This document shows positions 43,242 to 50,788 of a stretch of DNA of 64,000 bases, piece after piece. Numbering within the stretch: the first letter of the stretch is position 1; every line of letters starts with the position of its first letter. Under the pieces are notes generated by a model that saw only the letters and a list, made by a program, of their open reading frames with translations, made no database searches and was not told where the DNA came from. The position numbers were made by a program, and so were the translations under genes. This DNA comes from Actinomadura montaniterrae (lineage in GTDB: Bacteria; Actinomycetota; Actinomycetes; Streptosporangiales; Streptosporangiaceae): the NCBI RefSeq assembly GCF_008923365.1, contig NZ_WBMR01000010.1:1-64000 (forward strand), in the 5' to 3' direction.

Positions 43242-44117
43242 ATGGTGAGGGCGACGGGGAGCGAGCGGGCACTGGGCGTGTTCCCGCCGAAGCCGAACGC
43301 CGTCGAGGAGCTGTTCGGCACCCCCAAGGTCGTCATCGGCGCCGTGCACCTGCCGCCGCTGCCGGGCAGCCCGCACTACGAGGGCGTGCCGCTCGACGAG
43401 ATCTGCGCGTTCGCGATCGAGGAGGCCCGGGCCTACCTGGACGGCGGCGCGCACGGCGTGATCGTCGAGAACCACTGGGACATCCCGTTCCTCAAGCCGG
43501 GCGAGCACGGCTACGAGACCGCCGCCGCCATGGCCGTGGTGACCGACCGGGTCCGGCACGCGACCGCCGGGCGGGTCGGCGTCAGCGTCCTGTCGAACGC
43601 CGCGGAGTGCTCGATCGCCTCCGCCTGGTCGGGCGGCGCCGGGTTCGTCCGCGTCAACCAGTGGGCCAACGCCTACGTCGCCAACGAGGGGATCATCGAG
43701 GGACAGGCCGCGCACGCCACCCGCTACCGCAGCCGGATCGGCGCGAACCCCGTCAAGATCTTCGCGGACGTGCACGTCAAGCACGGCGCGCACGCCATCG
43801 TCGCGGACCGGACCCTCGCCGAGCAGACCGAGGACGCCGAGTTCTTCGGCGCCGACGTGCTGATCGCCACCGGCTCCCGGACCGGCGACGCCGCCGCGCT
43901 GGACGAGGTCGAGGGCATCGCCGCGCACACCACGCTGCCGGTCGTCATCGGCTCGGGGATCAGCGCCGGCAACGTCGGGGAGCTGCTGCCGGCCTGCGAC
44001 GGGGTGATCGTCGCGTCCTCGGTGAAGGACAACGGCCGCTGGTGGGGCCGGGTCGACGCCGCGAAGGTGCGGGAGCTGACCGCCGCCGCGGCGAAGGCGG
44101 GCGTGGTCCTCCCATGA
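43242..44117 (+). CDS. BtpA/SgcQ family protein
   Basis: 291 residues, TIM-barrel-like BtpA/SgcQ family: VVIGAVHLPPLPGSPHYEGV, YLDGGAHGVIVENHWDIPFL, RVNQWANAYVANEGIIEGQA and LIATGSRTGDAAALDEVEGI, then VVIGSGISAGNVGELL. The cyanobacterial BtpA is linked to photosystem I, but SgcQ-type members sit in sugar operons, as here, and may act on phosphorylated sugar intermediates. CAGGAGG precedes the ATG. It overlaps the kinase gene by 4 bp. Confidence 0.88.
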   Translation: MVRATGSERALGVFPPKPNAVEELFGTPKVVIGAVHLPPLPGSPHYEGVPLDEICAFAIEEARAYLDGGAHGVIVENHWDIPFLKPGEHGYETAAAMAVVTDRVRHATAGRVGVSVLSNAAECSIASAWSGGAGFVRVNQWANAYVANEGIIEGQAAHATRYRSRIGANPVKIFADVHVKHGAHAIVADRTLAEQTEDAEFFGADVLIATGSRTGDAAALDEVEGIAAHTTLPVVIGSGISAGNVGELLPACDGVIVASSVKDNGRWWGRVDAAKVRELTAAAAKAGVVLP

Positions 44118-45109
44118 TCGTGTTCTGCGGCTACGCCAACGTCGACCTCACGGTCGCCGTCCCGGTCCTGCCGGGGCCGGCCGCCCGCGTCCAGGCCACC
44201 GCGGTGCGCCGCGGCGAGGGCGGGATGGGGGCGAACGCGGCGGTGGCGGCCGCGCGGATGGGCGCCGACGTCCGGTTCGCCGGCGTCGTCGGGCCGGACG
44301 CGGCGAGCACCGCGTTCCTCGACGCGCTCGCCGCCGACGGCGTCGGCACCGAGTGGACGTCCCGGACGGGCGTCCTGACGACCGCGGTCGTCCTGCTCAC
44401 CCCCGACGGGGAACGTTCCATCATCAGCCAGGACGACCTGGTCACCACCGAGCACGTCGCCGCCGTCGCCGCGCAGGCGCGCGCGGCGGGCGCGGACTGG
44501 CTCTACCTCGACGGCTACCGCTTCCCCGCGGCGGCCGGCGTGCTCGGCGAGGGCCCGCCCGGGGTCGTCGTCGACCTCGACGGCTGCGACGGGCCCGCGG
44601 CGGCCCGTGCCGCGCTCGAAGCCGCCGACCACGCGATCGTCGGCCGCGCGCAGGCCGCCGCGTTCCTCGGCGGCGACGACGCGCTCGCCGCGACCGCTAC
44701 CCAGCATCGGGTAAACCTGGTGGTCACGGACGGTTCCCGGGGCTGGACGCTGTTCACGCCGGACGGCGCCCGGCACGCCGGCGCGGCGATCGAGGTGACC
44801 GCCGTGGACGCCACCGGCGCCGGGGACTGCTTCGCCGGCACCTACTGCGCGGAACTGGACCGGGGCTCCGGCCCGCTGGAGGCGGCGCGGGTCGCGGCGG
44901 TCGCCGCGGGCCTGTCGTGTACCCGGCCCGGCGCGCGCGCGGGGCTGCCGCATCGCGAGACCGTCCTCGCCTATATCGACTCCGCCGGAGCGCACCCCGC
45001 CGAGGCGACCACAGCTCAAGCACATACGGCCCCCACGGACACGGTTCGTCCCGGAACCGGTCCGGACGCGTCCCCCGCGCTCGCGTGGCGCCATGGAGAG
45101 GAGACATGA
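44114..45109 (+). CDS. PfkB-family carbohydrate kinase
   Basis: 331 residues. N-terminal MIVFCGYANVDLTVAVPVLP, PfkB signature 1-like GGMGANAAVAAARMGADVRF, and signature 2 VTAVDATGAGDCFAGTYCAE with the catalytic Asp in GAGD. It phosphorylates a sugar, probably the one imported by the adjacent ABC system. The ATG at 44114 overlaps the BtpA stop, and its own stop overlaps the ATG of the binding protein. The last 40 residues are low-complexity. Confidence 0.9.
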   Translation: MIVFCGYANVDLTVAVPVLPGPAARVQATAVRRGEGGMGANAAVAAARMGADVRFAGVVGPDAASTAFLDALAADGVGTEWTSRTGVLTTAVVLLTPDGERSIISQDDLVTTEHVAAVAAQARAAGADWLYLDGYRFPAAAGVLGEGPPGVVVDLDGCDGPAAARAALEAADHAIVGRAQAAAFLGGDDALAATATQHRVNLVVTDGSRGWTLFTPDGARHAGAAIEVTAVDATGAGDCFAGTYCAELDRGSGPLEAARVAAVAAGLSCTRPGARAGLPHRETVLAYIDSAGAHPAEATTAQAHTAPTDTVRPGTGPDASPALAWRHGEET

Positions 45110-46122
45110 TGCGACGCACGGTGACGGCCGCGGTCGCGCTCGGCCTGCTGCTGACGGCGACGACCGCCTGCGACGTCCAGGCCCGCAAGGAGATCGCGGC
45201 CGAGAAGAAGGCGACCGAGCAGGGCCCGCCGCCGCCCCAGCGGATCGCGCAGGCCTGCAAGGTGCAGGGGCGCGCGCCCAAGATCGGGCTCGTCCCGATC
45301 AACCTCCAGGCGCTGTTCTTCAACCAGATCAACACGGGCGCCAAGACCGTCGCGGCCAAGGCGGGCGCGCAGGTGCAGGTCGTCAACGGCAACGACGACT
45401 CCACCACGCAGGCCAACGCCATCGACGACATGGTCGCCGGCCACTACGACGCGATCATCGTGGACGCGGTGGACACCGAGGGCATCAAGCCCGCCATCCG
45501 GCGCGCCAAGGACGCCGGCATTCCGGTCGTCGCGGTGGACGCCACCGTCGACGACCCCGCGGTGTCCACGCAGGTCGGCACCGCCAACGCGGAGGGCGGC
45601 AAGCAGCTCGCCGACGCGCTGCTGAAGATCTCCGGCGGCAAGGGCGACATCGGCGTGGTCGGAGCGCTCAACAGCACGATCCAGAACGAGCGGCAGAAGG
45701 GCTTCTCCGACGAGGTCACCGCGCACGGCATGAAGATCAAGAACGTCGTGGACGGCCGGAACATCCAGGAGAACGCGCAGACCGCCGCGGAGAACCTGCT
45801 GACCGGCAACCCGGACCTGCCCTACGCCTACGCCACCGGCGAGCCCGCGCTCATCGGCCTGGCCGCCGCCGTGGTCAGCCAGCAGCGCACCAAGGACCTC
45901 CAGGTCGTCGGCTGGGACCTGTCCAGCCAGGCGGTGGACGGGCTGAAGGCCGGCTGGATCAAGGGCGTCGTCCAGCAGAACACCTTCCAGTTCGGCTACG
46001 ACGCGATGAACGCCGCGATCGACCTGGCGTGCAAGCGCTCGGCGCCGAAGGACGTCCCCGTCCCGACCCAGATCGTCACCCCCGCCAACGTCGGGGACTA
46101 CCTGTACTACCTGGAGAAGTGA
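45106..46122 (+). CDS. Sugar ABC transporter substrate-binding lipoprotein (RbsB-like)
   Basis: 338 residues. A signal peptide MMRRTVTAAVALGLLLTATT ends at a lipobox-like TTAC. The type I periplasmic-binding fold follows: KIGLVPINLQALFFNQINTG, ANAIDDMVAGHYDAIIVDAV, GDIGVVGALNSTIQNERQKG, and DLQVVGWDLSSQAVDGLKAG. It delivers a pentose- or hexose-like ligand to the ATPase/permease pair next to it. Two adjacent ATG codons (45106 and 45109) are possible. Confidence 0.92.
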   Translation: MMRRTVTAAVALGLLLTATTACDVQARKEIAAEKKATEQGPPPPQRIAQACKVQGRAPKIGLVPINLQALFFNQINTGAKTVAAKAGAQVQVVNGNDDSTTQANAIDDMVAGHYDAIIVDAVDTEGIKPAIRRAKDAGIPVVAVDATVDDPAVSTQVGTANAEGGKQLADALLKISGGKGDIGVVGALNSTIQNERQKGFSDEVTAHGMKIKNVVDGRNIQENAQTAAENLLTGNPDLPYAYATGEPALIGLAAAVVSQQRTKDLQVVGWDLSSQAVDGLKAGWIKGVVQQNTFQFGYDAMNAAIDLACKRSAPKDVPVPTQIVTPANVGDYLYYLEK

Positions 46123-46124
46123 TC

Positions 46125-46880
46125 ATGGGCGATCAACCGCTGGTCACGCTGAAGGGCATCACCAAGTCGTTCGGCGCGGTGCAGTCGCTGCGCGGCGTCG
46201 ACCTGACCCTCGCGCCCGGCGAGGTGCTCGGCCTCGTCGGCGACAACGGCGCCGGCAAGTCCACCCTGATGAAGGTGCTGGCCGGGGCGGTCCAGCACGA
46301 CGCGGGCCAGATCACGATCGACGGCCGGGAGGTGCGGTTCGCCAGCCCCGCGGACGCGCGCCGCGAGCGGATCGGCATCGTCTACCAGGACCTCGCGCTG
46401 TGCGACACCCTCGACGTCGCGAGCAACCTGTTCCTCGGCCGCGAGCCGCGCAAGGGCCCGTTCATCGACCGGCGCGCCATGCACGAGAAGGCCGCCGAGA
46501 CGCTGTCGGACCTGCACGTCCGGGTCAAGTCCACCTACCAGGAGATCGGGCACCTGTCCGGCGGGCAGCGGCAGGCCGTGGCGATCGCCCGCGCCGTGTC
46601 GTTCAAGCCGCGGGTGCTGATCCTGGACGAGCCGACCGCCGCGCTGGCGGTCGCCGAGGTCCGCCAGGTGCTCGCCATGATCAAGGACGTGGCGGCGCAG
46701 GGCGTCGGGGTCATCCTGATCACCCACCGGCTGCAGGACCTGTTCGAGGTCTGCGACCGCATCACCGTCATGTACGAGGGCCGCAGCGTCGAGGACGAGC
46801 CGGTGTCCGCGCTGGACATCGAGCGGCTCGTCGCCATGATCACCCGTTCCGGCAGCGAGCACACCGAGGAGGTGGCCTGA
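46125..46880 (+). CDS. Sugar ABC transporter ATP-binding protein, single domain
   Basis: 251 residues. Walker A GDNGAGKSTLMKVLAG, signature HLSGGQRQAVAIARAVSFKP, Walker B VLILDEPTAALAVAEV, H-loop ILITHRLQDLF. Unlike RbsA it has a single nucleotide-binding domain, like FrcA-type proteins, so it should dimerise. The start lies 2 bp after the binding-protein stop; the stop overlaps the permease ATG. Confidence 0.94.
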   Translation: MGDQPLVTLKGITKSFGAVQSLRGVDLTLAPGEVLGLVGDNGAGKSTLMKVLAGAVQHDAGQITIDGREVRFASPADARRERIGIVYQDLALCDTLDVASNLFLGREPRKGPFIDRRAMHEKAAETLSDLHVRVKSTYQEIGHLSGGQRQAVAIARAVSFKPRVLILDEPTAALAVAEVRQVLAMIKDVAAQGVGVILITHRLQDLFEVCDRITVMYEGRSVEDEPVSALDIERLVAMITRSGSEHTEEVA

Positions 46881-47896
46881 TGAGCGTGCAGGCCCCGCCC
46901 GCCCCGACCGTCCTGGCGAAGACCCCGAGCCGCTGGGAGCGCGCCAACAAGGCGACGCTGGCGATGCTCGGCGTCACCGTCGCGCTGTTCGTCGGCTTCG
47001 GCATCGGCGCGGACAACTTCCTGAGCTTCGACAACATGTCGAACCTCGCCACCCAGGTGGCGATCACGCTGATCGTCGCGGTCGCGATGACGTTCGTGAT
47101 CACGACGGGGCAGATCGACCTGTCGGTGGGCTCCACGGTCGCGTTCGTCGCGGTCGGCACGGCCGAGATGCTGAAGGCCGGCTGGGACTCCTCGATCGTG
47201 ATCGTCGCGGCCCTGGCGGCCGGGCTGTTCTGGGGCGCGGTCAACGGCTGGCTCGCCGCCTACCAGAAGATCCCGCCGTTCATCGTCACGCTCGCGACGA
47301 TGTCGGTGATCCGCGGGCTCGCGCAGCTGTGGACCAAGGGGTTCTCGGTGCCGATCGACCGGCGGCTGTACGTCGCCAAGATCGGCGAGGCGAAGTTCCT
47401 CGGCTTCTCCGCGCTGGCGTGGATCGCGCTGGCCACCGTCGTGGTCGGCGGGACCCTGCTGGCCAGGACCCGGTTCGGCAACTACGTCAACGGCATCGGC
47501 TCGCAGGAGGAGTCGGTGCGCCGCGCGGGCGTGAACACCGCCCGGATCAAGATGGTCACGCTGATGCTGGCGGGCCTCGCGGCGGGCGTCGCCGGGCTGC
47601 TCACCGCGGCGCGGCTCGGCTCCGGCTCGGCCAACTCCGGGCAGGGCTTCGAGCTGACCGTGATCGCCGCGGTGGTGCTCGGCGGCACCGACCTGTTCGG
47701 CGGCCGCGGCACCATGATCGGCAGCATCATCGGCGCCGTGATCACCGGGGTGATCGCCAACGGGCTGACACTGCTCGGCGTGAGCCCGTTCCTCACCCCG
47801 ATCGTCACCGGGCTGGTGCTGCTCGCCGCGATCTGGCTGAACCTGCGCGGTCGCACGCTCTCCGAGCTGGGCGCCAAGCTGCTGGGACGGACATGA
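46880..47896 (+). CDS. Sugar ABC transporter permease (RbsC/FrcC family)
   Basis: 338 residues with about 8-10 membrane helices. Family blocks: MTFVITTGQIDLSVGSTVAF, KIPPFIVTLATMSVIRGLAQ, TRFGNYVNGIGSQEESVRRA (the cytoplasmic EAA-like loop), and VIAAVVLGGTDLFGGRGTMI near the C-terminus. It forms the homodimeric channel of a ribose-type importer. Its start overlaps the ATPase stop and its stop overlaps the next start. Confidence 0.94.
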   Translation: MSVQAPPAPTVLAKTPSRWERANKATLAMLGVTVALFVGFGIGADNFLSFDNMSNLATQVAITLIVAVAMTFVITTGQIDLSVGSTVAFVAVGTAEMLKAGWDSSIVIVAALAAGLFWGAVNGWLAAYQKIPPFIVTLATMSVIRGLAQLWTKGFSVPIDRRLYVAKIGEAKFLGFSALAWIALATVVVGGTLLARTRFGNYVNGIGSQEESVRRAGVNTARIKMVTLMLAGLAAGVAGLLTAARLGSGSANSGQGFELTVIAAVVLGGTDLFGGRGTMIGSIIGAVITGVIANGLTLLGVSPFLTPIVTGLVLLAAIWLNLRGRTLSELGAKLLGRT

Positions 47897-48954
47897 CCGT
47901 CCCGGAGACCCGGCCGGGCGCCGTGCCCGTGATGACGGTGTCCGGGCCCGTCGCGAGCGACGGGCTCGGGCTCACCCTGACCCACGAGCACCTGCGCAAC
48001 GACGTCCGCAAGGCGGTGAAGCCGGCGACCGATCCGGCGCTCGCCTTCCTGCGCGACGCCCGCACGACGCCGGGCCTGGCGTGGCTGCTGCGCGAACGTC
48101 CGTACGACTGCCTGGACCACTGCACGCTCGACGACGACGCGGCGATGCTGTCGGACCTGCGCGCGTTCGCCGCGGCGGGTGGCGGCACGGTCGTGGACGT
48201 CACGCCCGGCGGCCTCGGCCGCGACCCGGTGGCGCTGCGCTCGTTCGCCGAGCGCAGCGGCCTGCGGATCGTCATGGGCTCGGGCTGGTACCTGGAGCAG
48301 TACCACCCGGCGCACCTGGCGGCGGCGGGCGAGGAGCGGATGGCGGCCGAGCTGGTCGCCGAGTTCGCGAACGGCGTGGACGGCACCGGCGTCCGGCCCG
48401 GCGTGATCGGGGAGATCGGGGTGTCGCCCGGCTTCACCCCGGCCGAGCACGTCGCGCTGCGCGCCGCCGCCCGCGCGCAGCGCGAGACCGGCGTCCCGCT
48501 GTACGTCCACCTGCCGGGCTGGCAGCGCCGCGCCCACGAGGTGCTCGACATCGTCCTGGACGAGTACGGCGTGCCGCCGGGCGCGGTGGTGCTGTGCCAC
48601 ATGGACCCGTCCGGCGGCGACCTCGGCTACCAGCTGTCGGTCGCCGACCGGGGCGTGTGGCTCGAGTTCGACATGATCGGCATGCCGTTCCTGTACCCGG
48701 GCGAGGGGCAGTCGCCCTCCCCGGACGAGACCGCCCGCGCCGTCGCCGGGCTGGTCGCGCGCGGGCACGGCGGGCGGCTGCTGCTCAGCCACGACGTGTT
48801 CCTCAAGAGCATGCTCACCACCTACGGGGGCAACGGCTTCCAGTACGTGCCGCTGCTGTTCGCGCGGCGGCTCGCCGCGCTCGGCGTCGCGCCGGAGACC
48901 GTCGACGGCCTGCTGCGCGGCAATCCCGCCCGGCTCTTCGAGTCCGCGGCCTGA
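47893..48954 (+). CDS. Phosphotriesterase-family hydrolase/lactonase
   Basis: 353 residues, amidohydrolase-type TIM barrel. The N-terminal metal pair is LTLTHEHLRND, the bridging acidic position IGEIGVSPGF, histidines in YVHLPGWQRR and VLCHMDPSGG, and the closing Asp in LLSHDVFLKS. Sugar-operon members of this family usually hydrolyse lactones or phosphoester-like sugar derivatives. A start overlapping the permease stop indicates coupling. The specific substrate is not deducible. Confidence 0.9.
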   Translation: MTVPETRPGAVPVMTVSGPVASDGLGLTLTHEHLRNDVRKAVKPATDPALAFLRDARTTPGLAWLLRERPYDCLDHCTLDDDAAMLSDLRAFAAAGGGTVVDVTPGGLGRDPVALRSFAERSGLRIVMGSGWYLEQYHPAHLAAAGEERMAAELVAEFANGVDGTGVRPGVIGEIGVSPGFTPAEHVALRAAARAQRETGVPLYVHLPGWQRRAHEVLDIVLDEYGVPPGAVVLCHMDPSGGDLGYQLSVADRGVWLEFDMIGMPFLYPGEGQSPSPDETARAVAGLVARGHGGRLLLSHDVFLKSMLTTYGGNGFQYVPLLFARRLAALGVAPETVDGLLRGNPARLFESAA

Positions 48955-49010
48955 CCGGCCGCCGGCGCCCCGTCCCCCCGCGTTTTCCCACCCGAGAGAG
49001 AGGATCGATA

Positions 49011-49757
49011 GTGAGCCGCGTCCTGATCGCCGGCGAGAGCTGGGTCTCCCAGTCCACCCACATCAAGGGGGTGGACTCCTTCACCACCAGCTCGTACGTG
49101 ACCGGTGTCGAGCCGCTGCGCCGGGCCCTGGAGAGCCGGGGCCACGAGGTCGAGCACATGCCCGCCCACCTGGTGCCGGCCGAGTTCCCCGGGGACGCGG
49201 ACGCGCTCGGGCGCTACGACGTGGTCGTGCTGTCCGACATCGGCGCGAACTCCATCCAGCTCGCCCCGCAGGTGTTCGAGCAGGCCGTGCCGGGCACGGA
49301 CCGGCTCGGCGCGCTGCGCGCGTGGGTCGCGGACGGCGGCGGGCTGCTGATGGTCGGCGGGTACCTGTCGTTCACCGGCTTCGAGGGCAAGGCCGCCTTC
49401 CGCAACACGGCGCTGCACGAGGCGCTGCCGGTCGAGCTGCTCCCCGAGGACGACCGCGTCGAGCTGCCCGCGGGCGCCAACGCCGAGGTCACCGCCGCCG
49501 GCCACGCCGCGCTCGGCGGGGTGGAGGGCGAGTGGCCCGCGCTGCTCGGCTACAACCGGGTCCGCGCCCGGGAGAACACCGACGTCCTCGCCACGCTCAA
49601 CGGCGACCCGCTGGTCGCCGTCGCCGGATACGGCGAGGGGCGGTCCGCGGTGTTCACCTCCGACTGCTCCCCGCACTGGGCTCCCAAGCCGTTCTGCGAG
49701 GAATGGGACGGCTACGCCCGCGTGTTCGGCGGCCTCGTCGAGTGGCTCGCGCAGTGA
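49011..49757 (+). CDS. Class I glutamine amidotransferase-like protein (STM3548/DUF1355 type)
   Basis: 248 residues. RVLIAGESWVSQSTHIKGVD, DVVVLSDIGANSIQLAPQVF, GLLMVGGYLSFTGFEGKAAF and AVFTSDCSPHWAPKPFC are typical of the putative GATase1-like proteins encoded in sugar-kinase/phosphotriesterase operons of enterobacteria. The canonical nucleophile Cys in the elbow is replaced (GGYLSF), so it is probably not an amidotransferase. The GTG at 49011 follows GAGAGAGAGG. Confidence 0.82.
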   Translation: MSRVLIAGESWVSQSTHIKGVDSFTTSSYVTGVEPLRRALESRGHEVEHMPAHLVPAEFPGDADALGRYDVVVLSDIGANSIQLAPQVFEQAVPGTDRLGALRAWVADGGGLLMVGGYLSFTGFEGKAAFRNTALHEALPVELLPEDDRVELPAGANAEVTAAGHAALGGVEGEWPALLGYNRVRARENTDVLATLNGDPLVAVAGYGEGRSAVFTSDCSPHWAPKPFCEEWDGYARVFGGLVEWLAQ

Positions 49758-50380
49758 CCCGCTCCCAGCGGCTGCTCGACGCCTGTTCCGAGACCATGGA
49801 ACGGGCGCTGGCCATGCGCTTCGTCCAGGAGGTCGCGACGGGCGCCATCGGCGACCAGGACTACGCCGACTATTTGGAGATCGAGGCGTCGTTCGTCGCG
49901 ACGGCGGCCCGGCTGCACGGCCTCGCGGTGTGGGACGCGCCCGGCTGGACGGCCATGGAACGCAACGCGCGGGCCGTCTATGCGCTGACCACCGAGCAGG
50001 CGGACTACTTCCGCGCCGCCCGCGCGGCCTGGCCCGTCGAGGCGCGGCCGGGTGCCGCGGAGCGCGCGCGGATCCTGTCCGACTTCGCCTTGGCCGCGGC
50101 CCGTGAGGGCGGCTACGGGGCGGTGACGACGGTGCTCTTCGCCGCCGAGAGCCTGTACCTCGCGTGGTGCGGCCGTGCCCACGCGGGAGGCGGCGCACCG
50201 TCCGGACCGATCGCGGACTGGGTCGCGCTGCACGCGACCGCGGCGTTCCGCGAGGGCGTGGACGCGCTCGCCCGCCAGGTGGACGCCCTGCCCGAGAGCG
50301 TCCCGGACGACCTGCTCATCCGCTGGTTCGGCGGGATGCTGGAGGCGGAGATCGCCTTCCACGACGCCGTCTACGGCTGA
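49754..50380 (+). CDS. TenA-family protein in the sugar operon
   Basis: 208 residues, all-helical. ALAMRFVQEVATGAIGDQDY, DYLEIEASFVATAARLHGLA and VTTVLFAAESLYLAWCGRAH fit the TenA/THI-4 fold; GGMLEAEIAFHDAVYG closes it as in TenA. The GTG overlaps the previous stop, making it the last gene of the operon. There is no other thiamine gene; it may be a ligand-binding or hydrolytic protein acting on the transported compound. Confidence 0.82.
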   Translation: MTRSQRLLDACSETMERALAMRFVQEVATGAIGDQDYADYLEIEASFVATAARLHGLAVWDAPGWTAMERNARAVYALTTEQADYFRAARAAWPVEARPGAAERARILSDFALAAAREGGYGAVTTVLFAAESLYLAWCGRAHAGGGAPSGPIADWVALHATAAFREGVDALARQVDALPESVPDDLLIRWFGGMLEAEIAFHDAVYG

Positions 50381-50389
50381 CCGCGGAAC

Positions 50390-50422
50390 GAAGGCCCCCG
50401 GTGCGCCGCGCCGGGGGCCTTC
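50390..50422 (+). terminator. Terminator hairpin of the sugar operon
   Basis: Perfect 12-bp stem GAAGGCCCCCGG / CCGGGGGCCTTC with a 9-nt loop, 9 bp after the TenA stop. No T tract. Confidence 0.75.
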
Positions 50423-50570
50423 GCGCGCTCCCGGAATGGCGCTTAGCATTCTCTTATCTTTCTCTTCGGTGCAGTTCAGTTCCATTTGTGAATGGTCATC
50501 GGGTCGGCCCGGTAAGTTCATTTCTGCAAGGCCGCGAACGCGGCGAGGAGAAAACCGAAGGGAAGCCGAG

Positions 50571-50678
50571 ATGAGCTTCAAGAAGATCGCTCCCAAGCCC
50601 CGCAAGCGCCCGGTCAAGCCGGTCCCGCCGAAGAAGCACCGCCGCCGCAAGCCCGCCCCGCGGACGAACGCCAAGTAA
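50571..50678 (+). CDS. 35-residue highly basic Pro/Lys/Arg protein
   Basis: MSFKKIAPKPRKRPVKPVPP continues as a Lys/Arg-rich tail ending RTNAK; no acidic residue is present. The ATG is preceded by GGGAAGCCGAG and by an AT-richer leader that includes a CCATT-TGTG-AATGG inverted repeat (50482-50495). A terminator stands before the gene and a strong one with a T tract right after it, so this is an independent transcription unit. The composition suggests nucleic-acid or ribosome binding. Family not recognised. Confidence 0.7.
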   Translation: MSFKKIAPKPRKRPVKPVPPKKHRRRKPAPRTNAK

Positions 50679-50698
50679 CGGGCGACAGCCGAGCCGGG

Positions 50699-50752
50699 CG
50701 GGAGCCGGCGGGGGAGAGAGCGGACTCGCCCTGCCGGCTCCCGTCCTTTTTT
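50699..50752 (+). terminator. Rho-independent terminator of the 35-residue protein gene
   Basis: 11-bp stem CGGGAGCCGGC (50699-50709) with GCCGGCTCCCG (50733-50743), then TCC and TTTTTT at 50747-50752. Confidence 0.9.
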
Positions 50753-50788
50753 CATGCGCGGGAACGCGCGGGAATGATGGGAGGGGAC

